A stretch of DNA of 64,000 nt from Perognathus longimembris pacificus. Its lineage: Eukaryota > Chordata > Mammalia > Rodentia > Heteromyidae. Position 1 is the first letter of the stretch, and each line of letters starts with the position of its first letter. The notes under the pieces are model-generated. The model saw only the letters and a program-made list of their open reading frames with translations. It made no database searches and had not been told where the DNA came from. The position numbers and the translations under genes are program-made. This document shows, piece by piece, positions 33,607-46,424 of the stretch. Location of the stretch: NCBI RefSeq assembly GCF_023159225.1, contig NC_063169.1, positions 56,569,934 to 56,633,933 on the forward strand, written 5' to 3'.

Positions 33607-35530
33607 GCAATCAACTTAATGTGGTAGATGCTGTGGTAAAGGCTTAACTCTAGAATGAAGTACGCTGAAAACTGGAAATTCTTATTCTTAACTAAGCCCT
33701 CCATTTCAGGTTTTCCTAATGAAAAACTATGAGAAGACTGTCAACTTGGAAACTGGGTACTTAACTTTCTAGTTCTTAGGGATTATTTTCAGACAAAACA
33801 GTCACATTAGCAAACAAAGAGCATACTATTTTTTAACTGCTATTGTAAGAAATTCATCAAAAAAGTGGGTAGCCTATAATGGCACACATTTGTTCTTAAG
33901 GGAATTGTTAAAAGTTTGGGAGGTCAGAAATCTGAAAATAATTTCCATATGCAAAGGACAATCATTTGGACAACTTTTTCCTTATATTCAGGCTGTAGAA
34001 GCAAATTTGTTTTCCTACTTAGCCCCTTTGATACCCTACATATTTCTGACTGTCCATATTCCTTCCTGTCTCTCCATGGTTTTTCAGTCTTGTTTCTGTT
34101 TCCATTGTCATATGTATCATGTTATATTTCCCTATTTTCCCAGAAGTTTCAAAGTGTGTTGTGATCACATCTTAAATCATGGCACTCTCCTCATTTTATG
34201 ATCCATACTTACTCATACCCAGAATATTATCCTGTCATACAGATGCCAGGAGGTAGGTTGTGGACATATTTGACATTATTAGACATTTTTTTCCCTGTCT
34301 ATTGCAAGTATTTGGCAAGTGTAGGCAAACAGATATTTCAGATTCCCAGAGAAGATAAGAGCTTGTCATACAGTTTGATGTAACAAAGCAGGTAATGATT
34401 GTATGAGTTATGTCTCAACCCAGGTAAATCTGATGGTGATTAAGTAGAGAAATGAGCACAGCAGAAGAGATGTGAGGATCTTATGTGTGGGTGTTTTCAT
34501 TGTTTCTATAATGGACGTCCATATTATATGCATACTCATCTATCTATATACATTTTCTGTCTTTGGAAGGTTTATTGTCCGTGATGCTATATATTCATGG
34601 CCTTATATGTGTATTTTGTGGCTTTGTAATGCATTTTTTATGAGACTTGTAAACAATGTTCCTGCCAAAGTTAGACTAAGTTATATCATGGAAACCTGGA
34701 TAAAGGAGATGTAAAACAGGAAAAATATGCTTAGAAATGCAATGCAGGCACAGAGAACACAAATAAACTCACTGACTCAGCCTACTCAGCTCTGTATATT
34801 TAAGCTGGCAGCTACTGAATCGAAGAAACATTCTCATTTTGTCAAGTTTAATTCATATATTTTTGAATTGCTTCAATTTTGCCTTTTTCTTTGGAGAAAG
34901 TTGTACCAAAACTATGAAAAAAAGATTACCATGCATTGTTTTACAACTTAATGATATTTTAATAAAATATTTGGCATGTAGGTTTTATGAGGATTTTATT
35001 TTTAAGATGATTACTATTCAAGTTTAAAATAGATTTTAACTTTTTGAAAGTATTAAAATATTACATGTTCATATGAGAAAAATAAATTCAAAATAGTATC
35101 TTAGGAAAATGGAAAATAATAGAAAAATGAGAAATAAACGTATCCAAAGTAATAAGAAGGGAGAACAAACAGAATATATGAATTAAGGGACTAAAACCCA
35201 ACCCCTGATTTACTAAATAATAAACTTACTGACTAAAATAATTCTCTTAATAAGTATCAGTACATCTAGTAATCAATCTACTAAACAACAGGTTACAGGT
35301 TATCTGTAATCTCTAAAACTATGGACATGGTATATAACTTGGTTTGAATGTATTCATCCCCTTCAAACTCATAGTGAAATTTAATCTCAAAGCTAAAGAT
35401 GTAAAAGTATACTTCAAAAATAAACTCTATGTCCCAATCAAGTAGAAAACATAATTGTGAAAACAATGACAGTTCTTGCTTCTATTCTAGGCTATGTCTC
35501 ATCCAAATAAATTTCAATTTTATTTCATCA
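33607..35530. other. Unique AT-rich DNA
   Basis: No gene seen. The overlapping frames 33890-34201 and 33916-34164 are in two phases of the same pyrimidine-rich stretch, with no motif. A very degraded B1-like start may lie near 33866-33930 (AGCCTATAATGGCACACATT, TTTGGGAGGTCAGAAA). Confidence 0.5.
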
Positions 35531-35539
35531 TCATTATTT

Positions 35540-35636
35540 TCTTCCTTTCCCTTATCCTGCTCTTCCTCCTCTCTTTCTCTTCCTGCTCTCCTTCTTTTCT
35601 TCTTCTTTCTCTTCTCTCTCTTTTTCTATTGGTTTA
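35540..35636. repeat. Pyrimidine-rich (TCTTCC/TTCTCT)n tract
   Basis: About 95 bases of almost pure C/T on the plus strand. The open frame crossing it (35429-35653) is a low-complexity artefact. Confidence 0.9.
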
Positions 35637-38600
35637 TTTTTTTTGGCAGGTGAAACTTTAAGGAATGATTCTTAGTTGACATGGAAGAATAATTGAGCAC
35701 TTAAAGAACCAGTGGATAAGAAATGGGGCTTTCCTTAAATTATCAAAAATTATTATTATGCTATAATTGAAGACTCATTTTGTATTGATAAAAATTGCAT
35801 TATGAAACAGATTTATAGCTGTATTCACAGGTTATTTTATGTCAGAATTTGTCCAAGATAAGTGGAAGAGACTTTCAACCAGTCTGCTGACACAATTGTT
35901 TATCTAGGTGAAGAAAATGTAAAAATTTTCCCACAACTCTCATCACATACATATTTATATTTGAGAGATAAAAATGACTGAATTTTGCTTGGTAATTGTT
36001 CCTTTTTTTTTCTTTCCCGCATTTGCTCCACTACTTTTGTACAGTCCGATCCATTCTACCATTATTTTGTTTATCTCCAACAGGACAAAGTTTATAAACA
36101 TTCATTTGGAGAGTCTCACTACTAAGTAAAGTTAATACTATTTATTCTTCAAAATCAGTTCAAGAATTAAAAGAAAAGAATATATCTTTTAGTTGTCTTT
36201 CCATAGAATGATGCAAGCTTTTGAGGTTTTACATTTTCTGCTGAAGTTTCTTGGATATGTAAATCCCACTTGACTTTTGTACACCCTTGTTGAAGCTCAG
36301 AGCCTATCTAAAGCAGTGTGTTTATTTTAACAATGTCAAACAATTAGAATATATCTTGAGAGATAAAGTTGTTCTTTCATTTAGCAATTTATTCAACTGT
36401 CAAGCATGTACTATTTTCCAAGTCCCTCCTGTATGCTAAGCATGAAGAAGGTTATTGGCCTCTCATGGTTTACAATTTTAGCATCGGTGATAAGACTACT
36501 CTACAGACAGCTCTTTGCAAGGCATTAGGAAAGAAGGAATGCCCGAGGAGCAAAAATGCAGGTGCTATATGAGTTGAAAGGTGGAAGAATGATTGCAGAA
36601 GTAATCATGCAGCTGTTTCAATACTATAGCTGCCCGGGGAACTTTATATGCAAATTTTTAGGGTTGGGATCAAGAACTTGGAAGAAAGTTGCAGGAAGGA
36701 AATTGCAATGTCATAATAAGGAAATGAGTGGAAGTGAGACTTCTTTTAAAAAGCAGCTGTCAGATACTCTTTGCAAACAAAACAGCCTGAGACAGATGGG
36801 GTGGTGTCCAAAATATCATCGTGAGAAATTAATTTAGATGGATATTCTGACCCCTTCTAACTGTGTAGGCTTCAGGAAAGCCACACATTGCATACAGGAC
36901 TAACATGGATAAATCAGTGAAACGGGCCATTTGTCCACATACGTGGGGGCAGATTATTTGTGTGCGTATGGCTCATATGGCTCAGGGGAGGTAGAGTGCA
37001 GGTTGGGATGTAGCTTGGGAATAGAACTATCCTTAAAGCGAGGTCTTAATAAATGTTGTAAAAAGTTCACAGGACTCAGCAATATTCTCCTGGTTGAGTC
37101 TGTCTCTAAGGGGAAAGTCAAATTTCATCACATCCTGGTGAATGGACTCTATAGTTTTGCCTCTTCTCTGAGAACTTGATTTCAGATTTCTGCTGAGGAT
37201 CCCAGAGGATGCACAACAGACCTTCTCAGGAAACAGTAGTTTGTCCAGTAGTTTCTGGAGTAAGTGAAGGAGTCAAATGTACAAGAAGAAGGGACTTGCT
37301 GCTCATCTAGAGATGTCTATGAGCAGACAGAGTTTCATCTGAACGAAGTTGCACATGAACTTGTCAGGGAGACTCATTGCTAGAAAGGACTACTCTGGTA
37401 TAGTTAAAGTGATGTCTTATAGCACCTCAATCCAAATGCACAGGCACTACATAAAGAAGTTTTCTCTTATTTAATGTATTTTTAGACTATTGGTTTCAAT
37501 ATGACTTGTTCATTTCACACTTATTGATATCAACTAATCTACCTCTTGAATTCTTATAACTCTCTTGTAAAAAAAAAAAAAAAACCCAACAAATTATTTA
37601 CCCTACTGTACTTTGTTATCTGTGATAGGAACATGTAGGTGTGTGTAGGATAAACATATAATTGTTTTCTTTTGTGGGTTTTATTGCTACTAGTTATGAA
37701 AAACAAAACAGACAGTAAGTCACACACACACACACACCTGCAGCTATTGGTCTTCACTGAAGCGGAATATAATTAGAACTCGCCCAGTGTTTTCCAACTT
37801 AAAGAACCTTTTCAGATTAAAAAGTCAAATATTCTGTAGTTCTAAGTGTTATTAAATTTTATAATATTACCTAAATATGTCTAAACAAACTAGGTATTAA
37901 TTCAGGCATAATGCTGAAACTCTATCAAAGTACATTTTCAAATATAGTATTAAAACCTAACTTCACTAATGCAATTTAAATGAACAGTCTTCAACTTAAT
38001 GCAGATTTTAGAATATTTTTAGAAAATATAATTACCAATGAGTTAGAATGCAGGAGACAGTATACATTCTCACTTTTCTCATTTTCATTTTTTCACCTTT
38101 ATTTGAATAATTATTAATATTTTGCCTTTAAAATAGCTAACGAATTTAACCAGCAGGGAATCACTTTGCAGACAATTATGTTGATAAAGTACAGTAAAAT
38201 TATTGTGGAGTGAATTCACTTAGGGTATATTTTATATAATTGTATAAAACTAAATCTGCACAATATATCTTCTAGTGAAGTGATTATGACACAGATGTTA
38301 CAGTACAGGTTCTATTGAGTTCTACACAATTCACAGACCATGTGCTATTTGAGGAGTTAATTTCCTCAGGACTCTGCCTGTGTAAATGTCCATAAAAGCT
38401 TTATTTGTTCAGCTTTCCATGAGGTAATTTGTCCTTTTTCCTAGGGCCAATGTGAAGGCAAACTTCAGGATGGTAATAAAACAGCAGAACATGGTTATAA
38501 ATTTGTCATGCACACAATTTGTAATGTAATCATATGTATGCACATTTACATATTCTTTCACCTTACCAAAAATGTAGAAAATCCAATAAATACTCTTAAA

Positions 38601-38880
38601 GAGTAAGATTCTATGTATAATAATCATAAGCATACTATTTCGTTATTTTATACTATTCCTTGCATTTCCTGATTTTCTTAGTTCTATTAAAATGTTTGAA
38701 AACTATAAAATGCTAAGTCAGTCAAGATTTCTCCAAATTTGAATATTATTTATGGCAAAAGGTAGGACCAACTAAAAGTGAGAGCTCTACTGTTTTACAG
38801 AGGAAATTTCTACTTAGGTAATTTCCTAACAGTTACACAATCCACAGTAAATTCAATATATCCTAATTTTTTTTTTTAAA
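35637..38880. other. Unique sequence; possible ancient repeat at 36370-36800
   Basis: No gene supported. 36376-36480 (TTTATTCAACTGTCAAGCAT, CCTGTATGCTAAGCATG, TGGTTTACAATTTTAG) is reminiscent of a mammal-wide element whose consensus reads like CAACAAATATTTATTGAGC, TGCTAGGCACTG and AGCTTACA. It continues with AGGAATGCCCGAGGAGC. The family was not identified. Open frames 36369-36572, 36556-36837 and 36931-37179 lie here. They have no motif and no common splice pattern. A run of A at 37568-37583 and (CA)n at 37720-37736 are also present. Confidence 0.45.
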
Positions 38881-38885
38881 AAAAG

Positions 38886-39075
38886 GCTGGCTGGGAATGT
38901 GGCATAGTGGTAGAGTGCTTGCCTAGCATGCATGAAGCCCTGGGTTCGATTCCTCAACACCACATTAACAGAAAAAGCCAGAAGTAGTGCTGTGGCTCAA
39001 GTGGTAGAGTGCTGGCTTTGAGCAAAAAGAAGCCAGGGACAATGCTCAAGCCCTGAGTTTAAGTCTTAGTACAAT
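38886..39075 (+). mobile_element. IDL-Geo dimeric SINE
   Basis: Starts GGCTGGCTGGGAATGTGG with A-box-like TGGCATAGTGG and B-box GTTCGATTC. The Geo half starts CCAGAAGTAGTGC, with A-box-like TGGCTCAAGTGG and a one-mismatch B-box GTTTAAGTC. It ends in a diverged AGTACAATAGACC without a clean A-run, so it is older than the copies at 8839 and 32323. Confidence 0.92.
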
Positions 39076-39935
39076 AGACCAAACATAAAGATGTAGATTA
39101 AGATCTTTAGCACATGACTCTTTAAAGATAAAAACTTTTGCCTTAAATTTACTTTGGGCATCTCTCTTTCTAAAATGGATATGAGAGAAAGAACAGCTCT
39201 GACAAAAAAAAAAAAGACATAAATCTCTTAAAGTTATGCACAACACTATCCTAAGTTAGGTACCAAAATAAAAACAGTGACAACTGTGGATAAACCAAAG
39301 TGGTGGGGAAGACAAGGAAAAAAGAAATAACTTCACACAGTACGGTTTTTTTAAACAAAAGGAAAGGAGGAGAGATGGTGGCTTGGGGAAAAAAATCATT
39401 CTTTTGCACTAGGATTCTCAGTGTCACAGGAGTTTAATTCTTCTTTCAATACCACCATTACAGACCTACATGTTACAATGGTCTTTAAATGTACAGACCA
39501 GTATTTTAACAAGTCTGCTGCATTTCCTTGAGTATTTGTTCTTCATTTCTTTGTCTTAACAAAGGTAGTTCTCAGAACTCAACATGAACAGTAAACTTCT
39601 GGAAAGTAAGTTTGTGTAAATTAATAGGCACAGGTAAAGTCCAAGGTAAAAATCATTTCTACTTGATATATAACATTATAAATTTTATACTAATGCTTTT
39701 CTATGTATTTTACCTATTCTCCTAAGAAATTTTACCCCATGTATTTTCAACATTTCTCAAATTTATACACTATTTGACAGTGAATAGTATTTCCCTTTCC
39801 TGTAAACTACCCATGACACAACTTGTGTCACAAAAATGTAATATATAAAAATATCCTTAGAGTGTTAGTTATAGAAATAGAGACAGCAATATCCAAATTA
39901 GCTTGATGAGCTAGTGATATCATATCTGAGTTAGT
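39076..39935. other. Unique AT-rich DNA
   Basis: Nothing recognised. The minus-strand frame 39046-39246 overlaps the SINE end and an A-run and is not a gene. Confidence 0.5.
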
Positions 39936-39939
39936 ATCA

Positions 39940-40515
39940 ACTCAAAATGAATCACAGGCTCAATATAAGACCTCAAAATTGAAATTAGAATAGGAAAATA
40001 TGGGGAAAACACTAGAACATATAGGCCATGACTTTCAGAATTGAACTTAAATAGCTCAGTAAATGAATGGAAAATACAATAAATGTGATAGTGTCTAACT
40101 TAAAACCTTATTCATGGCAAAAGAAATAGTTACTGGAATAAGGAGGCAGTCTGCAGAATAATTAACTAGAATATACAGAGAACTCAGAATAATAGACTCT
40201 AGTAAAACCAACAATCCAATTAATAAGTAAGAAACTGAACTGATCAAACAATTCTCAACAGAAGTAAAAAGACCATTAAATGCATGAAGGACAGCTCAAG
40301 GCTGTTAGCCCTAAGAAAAATGCAAAACACTATGACACTGAGAATTTATCTTACTCCAGTGAAAACACAAGCAAGAAATACTGATGAGTCTACAACAGAG
40401 AAAGGAACTCTCTTACATGGTTGGTGGCAAGGTAAGCTAGTATATCCACTATGGAAAGCAGAATGGAGAGTCTTGTTAATAAATTTAATTTCCATAAAGG
40501 CACCTCTTTCAGAAA
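39940..40515 (+). mobile_element. L1 ORF2 internal fragment, no 3' end
   Basis: Plus-strand ORF2-like order: AACACTAGAACATATAGGCC, AATGAATGGAAAATACAAT, TTCATGGCAAAAGAAATAGT, TACTGGAATAAGGAGGCAGTC, CCAACAATCCAATTAATAAG, AACTGATCAAACAATTCTCA. The frame at 40284-40526 carries KMQNTMTLRIYLTPVKTQ and GTLLHGWWQGKLVYPLW, the region of the C-terminal cysteine motif with key Cys/His changed. Both ends and the poly-A are missing. Confidence 0.85.
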
Positions 40516-42080
40516 TAGTTGTGTGAAAATAATTAGCTAATTATTTTATCATTAGATGGCCAAAAACTTGAGAAAATATCACTTTTAAAATGTATTAACA
40601 AATTGACTTTTATTAATGTGATCTTTTTAAAGCTAAAAGTTAATTGTTAAATTTGCTCAATTTCAATAATAAAGAAATGACTCAGAATCTAGCTCTATAG
40701 AGTTCTGTACGTGAACACATGTTATCTATCTAATAGTTAAGGAATTCAAAGTTTTAATATATTTTATCTTGATGAAAGACATTGGGAACTACTCAAAAAT
40801 AGGAATTATTTTAATTTGTGTACTAAAGTCATAAAAACCTCACTCTTTAAACTAAGATTTACTTGCCATTTAATGAACTAAAAGGAAATGTCATGTGGGG
40901 GACAGGAAGAGGGGGGGGAGAGAGAGAAAGAGAGAGAGAGAAAGAGAGAGAGTGAGAGCCAGAGAGTGAAAGCGAGAGAGAGGAGACAGAACCACACAGA
41001 TGGGAAGACCTTGCCAATATGATTTACACTAGAGTAGTGAGTACTTGCAGGCTTGCACCCCAGCATTTCCATTTTCCAAAGACTTTTTTGTAATCTACAG
41101 GGTAAGTAGATTTCCAAAGGATTTCAATTTTCAGCATACTCTACTTTCCAAAACCTGGAGAGAAAAATATAGTCTTCATAAACCTAAAAATAGCAACTAG
41201 TAAAATATTAACAAGAACAAATTTATACAAAGTGCAAACAGCAGTCATTTGGTAACACAGGCAGCTCTCCATAATGAAGGAAACAAACAAAAAAGGAGAA
41301 AATTAATAAAAATAAATGTTCTTAGATTATGCCAGTATTCCCTAAATTAACAAAATTTTTCTTTTATCAAAGTAGAAATTCATAGCACATTGAGTTATAT
41401 GTATATATGTGTGTGTGTATAAACAGCAAACTGAGTTAATGCCAAATAAATGTCACATAAAATATTTATTTCCTTACTTATAATAGCTAATAAATATTAG
41501 ATTTTGAATATTTTTAGTTCTAAATCCTTAAGGTAGAAGATTATATTAACTTCACATTCATGTCTCTTATGAATGAGGGATATTTATTCCATCTTGTCTA
41601 ACTCCAATAATCAGTTATTTTCATCATATACTATACCTTAGTAACCTAAGCTATAGTAAGTGACCTGTATTGGCAGATTCACAGGGAATTAAAAGTAAAT
41701 ACTTGTAGCATGTATATATTGATTAAATCCAGTATTTTACTATGTAAATGCAACTTGTATTACATCTGTCATCCGTTAATCAACATCAAAAGTCTACAAA
41801 CCTTTGCCAGTCTCTGGTGATCCTGTTGAGCCGTTTTGCAACTATGTAACATAAGATAAATTTGTATTTCCCATTGAATTTTTATCTTATGAAATTTCAT
41901 CATAACTTGCTCCTCTAAGAATATACTCATCATTGGTTATGCAATGACCTAAAAATAAAAAAGAAGATCCCAAACTGAATAAGCAGACATGGCATTTACC
42001 TTCTCTATAAAAAAATCGGTTCTATGATGTTTTCTGAATTTGATCTTTAAAACTTAACCATATGTCATGTATATTTTCCA
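40516..42080. other. Unique AT-rich DNA with a GA-rich tract
   Basis: No gene seen. The purine tract at 40905-40985 interrupts it, and the minus-strand frame 40878-41117 is produced by that tract. Confidence 0.55.
40905..40985. repeat. (GA)n-rich purine tract
   Basis: A G-run followed by AGAG repeats with GTGAGAGCC interruptions. Confidence 0.93.
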
Positions 42081-42099
42081 CTTTAAGCATGTGGTCTGA

Positions 42100-42390
42100 A
42101 AGAAAAGGTTTTATATTTTGGTTCTAGAAGCCTTTGTGCAAGCGCACCTTGGAGAGGTTCAGCAGAAGACTCACCTGTGTAGTGAAAGGAGGGAAAGGAG
42201 AAGCAAGCCTCCGTGAGTTCAGAGCCACCACACTCTCCAAGGCCCACTCCGGCTCCTCTGGTGAGTTCCTTGGGCAGTTCATTGAAATTTCTATATTTCT
42301 GGTAAATGTACCACCTGGAGCCCACATTCACGACCCTATGAATTCCACGTCTGGAATTACAATGTTCATTGATTTCTTTTTTGATAACTG
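42100..42390 (-). other. Candidate exon or conserved island with splice-like donor
   Basis: GC-richer block with several CpGs in AT-rich DNA and no transposon match. On the minus strand a frame runs from 42397 to 42083 (104 codons). It contains a textbook donor CACTACACAG/GTGAGT with the exon end at 42175, and possible acceptors upstream such as TGTAATTCCAG. On the plus strand there is also a donor-like TCTG/GTGAGT at 42258. No protein family was recognised, and the two strands have equally long frames (plus 42134-42391), so coding is doubtful. A non-coding exon or conserved element is more likely. Confidence 0.3.
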
Positions 42391-42529
42391 AAAGCATGGA
42401 TCATGTTTGCATTGTTGCTGGTGTGAAAATTCACTTGTAGTTTTTATGACATGTCTATTTCTATCTGATGGAGTGGGTAACCTTTGTTATTATGATTATA
42501 TTTTAACAATATATGTCCCATAATGATCT

Positions 42530-42732
42530 AGTATTGGTGTTCCTTGCCTAAAATTCTAGCTAGTTAGGATACTCATGAAGTATTGTAGTTGAGACAGTTT
42601 GGGGAAGAAAAATATGGGAAATTCCATCTCATAAATAATGTGCAAAAGAATAAGATGGAAGTAGAGTGGCAGCTGTGCAAGCCTGGATCTCTGAGTTCAA
42701 ACCCGCATACAGTCAACCACTCATACAGAAAA
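42530..42732 (+). mobile_element. Diverged 7SL-like/Geo dimeric SINE
   Basis: AAATTCTAGCTAGTTAGGAT, TTGTAGTTGAGACAG and ATTCCATCTCATAAATAAT follow the 7SL-like half. GATGGAAGTAGAGTGGCAGC and CTCTGAGTTCAAACCCGC follow the Geo half. Its 3' end opens into the long purine tract at 42733-42857. Confidence 0.65.
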
Positions 42733-42857
42733 GGAGGGGCGGAGGGGGAGGGGGAAGAAGGAGGGGGCCAAATGGAAAAGGGGAAGGAAAGGATGGGGGG
42801 AGGGGAGGGAAGGGGAGAGGAGGAAAGGGGTGGAGAGGAGAATGGGGAGAGACAGAC
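42733..42857. repeat. (GGGGA)n-type purine tract
   Basis: About 120 bases of nearly pure G/A on the plus strand with many G-runs of three or more. Frames across it in several phases are low-complexity. It sits at the SINE 3' end and is a candidate G-quadruplex/triplex former. Confidence 0.93.
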
Positions 42858-43325
42858 AGATAAAATCTTGTCCATAATTTAACTCTAGTAGTTGTATAAA
42901 GCTAATAATTAAACATAATTTCCTATTTATGATCTATTGTATTTTGTATATCAACTTTCCTTTGTTTCATGCATACCTTTTCCTTATCATAGTAAGACAG
43001 TTTTTACTGATAAAAATATATTCTCTTACCTACTAAAGAGAGCTGTACTTCATTAATGATTTGTTTCAAAAATACTTTCGTTCATTCTCTTCTCTGTATT
43101 TGTTCCAGATCAAATTGACAGTTGATTTGTTCAATCACAAAAAAATTTATTGATGTGTTGAATAAAAATATAAAAAGAAACTAATTTGGGAACAATTAAA
43201 AACGTTAAGTAATATTCTCTTTATTCTTCACACCATGTTTGTTTATTTTCTCTTTTATGATTGCATTTTCTAATTATTTGGCAGCAATTCAACTGCTTAA
43301 ATGCATTCAACACTCATTAATTTTT
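42858..43325. other. Unique AT-rich DNA
   Basis: No feature recognised. Confidence 0.5.
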
Positions 43326-43329
43326 TTAC

Positions 43330-44768
43330 TTGTTTTTAAATATATTTTATTATGTATTTATAAATTAATTCTAGCCCACACATATGAGAGAAAACATGTA
43401 TCCTTTCTGTCCCTGAGTCTGATTTCATTTCATGTAATTTTTTTTCCATGTCCTTCCATTTCTTTAAATATCATTCCTTCTAATGGATTAGTAAAATTCC
43501 AATGTATATATAATACTTTCTTGATCTATTGAGGGGCTGTTTCTATTCTTTAGCTGTATTGTGTAGCAATAAAGTTAGTTGTGGTTTTACTGTATCTTCA
43601 TTTGTAATCTCTGGATAAATATCCAAGAGTGATATTGCTCGACTTTAGGGTAGTTCTGTGATTAGATTTGCTTTTCAGAGTCATTGAACAAATTTACATA
43701 GCCCCCAACAGCACACCAGGATCATACCTCTTCCACATATGTGTGCCAGCATGCTGTTTTTCTTCTTGGTGATGGCCATTCTAACTAGGGTGAAATGGAA
43801 TCTCAGTGTTGTTTTGATTTTCATTTCTTTTATGATTAGAGATGTTGAACATTTCTTCCTATATCTGTTGGCCAAGTTTTACTTCTAAGAAGTCTGTATT
43901 TAGCTCATTTGCCCACTCATTAATTGGGCTGTCAATTCTTTGAGAGTTTAATATTTTAAGCTCTCTGTATATTCTAGATATTGAGCCACTGTCTGATGTA
44001 TGTCCCAGAAAAGAAAATATTTGTCCCTCTGTAAAGTGCCTTTTTAGCTTGTCCTTTGCCATGCAGGTATTTTTCAGTTTGCTGCAATCCTGTTTATCAA
44101 TCCTTTGTTTGACTTGCTGTGCTCTAGATCTTACTCAGTTTCTACCTGTGCCAAGGAGTTCTAATATTTCTCTCACTCCTCCAATAGTAGTTTTATGGTT
44201 TCAGGTATTACATTGAAATCTTTAATCCATTTTGAAGTGATAATGGTGCAGGCTGGTAGACAGAAAACCCCTTTCAGTTTTCTGCATGTGTATATCCAGT
44301 TTTCCCAGCACCATTTGTTGAAGAGGTTGTCTTTCTCCCACCCTATATTTGGCTGCCTTATTGAATATAGCTATAGGCTTGTGGGTTTCTTTCTTGTCTG
44401 TTCCAGTGGTCCTCAGGCTTGTTTTTGTTCAAGTACCGTGCTGTTTTCACTACTATAGAGTCTGAAGTTTGGGATCATTATACCTCTAGAACTTCGTTTT
44501 CTGCCTACGAATGATTTTGCAATTTGAGACCTTTTGTGATTTCACGTGAATATTTTGGATCATCTTTTATATGTCAGTAAATAATAAAGTTGAGGTTTGG
44601 ATGGGCATTACATTGAAAAGTGTTGATTTCTTTGGACAGATCGCCATTTTTACAGTATTATTTCTGTTGATGCAGGAACACAGAATGTCTAGCAACTTCA
44701 TCATGTCTTCACTGAATTTCTTCAAAATTTTATAGTTTTCATTTCATTGTCCTTCACTGTTTGGTTTG
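43330..44768 (-). mobile_element. L1 3' part of a 5'-inverted insertion
   Basis: Minus-strand ORF2 C-terminal half and 3' end. Frame 44062-43859 gives QRIDSPINEWANELNTDF and 43875-43681 gives the KKCSTSLIIKEMKIKTTLRF block, both standard ORF2. The upstream sense sequence near 44640 encodes a form of ...SCINRNNTVKMAICPK. It joins the inverted segment at ~44768. Confidence 0.9.
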
Positions 44769-45385
44769 GTTGATTTCTACAGATTCATCCCAGGGATGCA
44801 GGGCTGGTTCAAAATATGTAAATCAATAATCACAATAAAACACACAATCAGAAATAAAGACAAGAACCAAATAAAATATCAATAAATACAGACATACACA
44901 TTGACAAGATCCAATACCCTTTTATGATAAAAGCTTTCAAGATTGTTTATAACAAACCTGCAGCCAACATTTTACTTAATGGTGTATACTAAAACTATTT
45001 GCTCTAGTATAAAGAACAACACAAAGATGTCTACTTTCTTTATTCTTTTTCAATGTAGTTCTGGAATTCCTACCAATAGCAATAAGAGATAAAGGAGCTT
45101 CAAATAGGAAAGAAAAAAGTAACATTATTCCTATTTGCAGATGAAATGATCCAATATTAAAGAAACCTAGAAGTAACATTATTCCTATTTGTAGATGAAA
45201 TGATCCAATAGTAAAGAACCCTAGAGACTCTAATTTCCCTTATCCCCAAGCTCTGATTAAAATTTTTGGCAAAGTAGCAGGGTATAAAAATCAATGCATA
45301 AAAAGTAGCAGCTTTCCTATAACCTAATAATGAGAAAGTTGAGACTGAAATCATAGAAGCAACTCCACTGGCAAAGTAATTTTTA
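44769..45385 (+). mobile_element. Inverted 5' segment of the same L1
   Basis: Orientation flips to plus: CCCAGGGATGCAGGGCTGGT, TTCAAAATATGTAAATCAAT, ATCCAATACCCTTTTATG, AACAAACCTGCAGCCAACAT, GTTCTGGAATTCCTACCAAT, CTATTTGCAGATGAAATGAT (the RT active-site region) and GAAGCAACTCCACTGGCAAA. In ORF2 this lies immediately upstream of the sequence that begins the minus-strand part, the expected result of twin-primed reverse transcription. It contains a 54-base tandem duplication at 45118-45225. Confidence 0.85.
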
Positions 45386-46030
45386 AAATTTATTTTATTG
45401 TGGTTAGAACAATTAAGACCTACACTCTTCAACTTTCAACTGTGCTATACATTAATGATGATAGGTGCAATGTAGTAGCTCTGTAGATCTTACTCACCTT
45501 TCTGAAACTTGGTGGCAATGCTTAGCAATCCACTATTCCTCTACTCCCATCACCTTATAATTATATCATTCTCTGAGTCTCTAAGACAGTTACAGATTTA
45601 TTTTACTTAGCACAATATCCTTAAGGTTGTATGTTATTGTATATTACACAATTTTCTCCTTTTAATGTCTGAATAGGGATCCTTATTGTGTATAGACTAC
45701 ATTGTCTTTATGCCTACATTTGTAGATGTACAGTTCTATATTTTAACTTTATAACACTACATTAGGAATACCAGTTCAACAAGCGTAGGAGCATGAATAA
45801 CTTATTAGCATGCTGATTTCAGTATTATAGAATAAACACAAAGCAGTGCAATTGGTATTTCATATGGTAGGTTTATTTTTAATTTTGTTGAGTGGTATTT
45901 ATAATGGTTTCTATAAAACGTGAATCATTTTGCATTCTCACTAATAGTTTGAGGTTCCTAGCATCCTCATTCTCACTCACACTTGTAAATAGACATGCTA
46001 AGTGGTGTGAAACGATAGCCACAGTGTAAA
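45386..46030 (-). mobile_element. Older L1 (L1M-like) 3' end
   Basis: TTTATTTTATTGTGGTTAGA, ACAATTAAGACCTACACTCT, TGCTATACATTAATGATGAT and GGTGCAATGTAGTAGCTCTG match the reversed 3' UTR of old mammalian L1s. 45900-46020 (CATTTTGCATTCTCACTAAT, AGCATCCTCATTCTCAC) matches the reversed ORF2 end. The younger L1 apparently inserted at its A-rich tail. Confidence 0.75.
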
Positions 46031-46424
46031 AATGGAAAACATGAGAAATAAATAAAAATGTTTCAAACCATGTATCTTCTAAGGAGTTAATTTCTAAAAA
46101 TAAATAATGTGACAAATTGTGCTGAAGATGAGATTAGACTTTTTTTTCCTAAGAGCATATATAAATAGCCTGCTGATACATGAAATAACAACATGAATAA
46201 ATAAATTCCACAAATTTTACTTAATTTTAAAATTAGGTATTGAAATAACACAATAAAGTGAAGACTTTACTAATGTTATAGGAAACATGATCCTTAAATG
46301 ATATACAAAAATTGAACTACATTTTGATAATATATTTATGTCCATACATACATGTGTACATATGTATGAATTTAGACTTTTGTGCACACATACATTTTTA
46401 ATCATATTTTTATTACATCAAATG

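Noticed and set aside
42573..42882. Gly/Glu- or Pro/Ser-rich frames on both strands
   Set aside because: Translation of the purine tract at 42733-42857.
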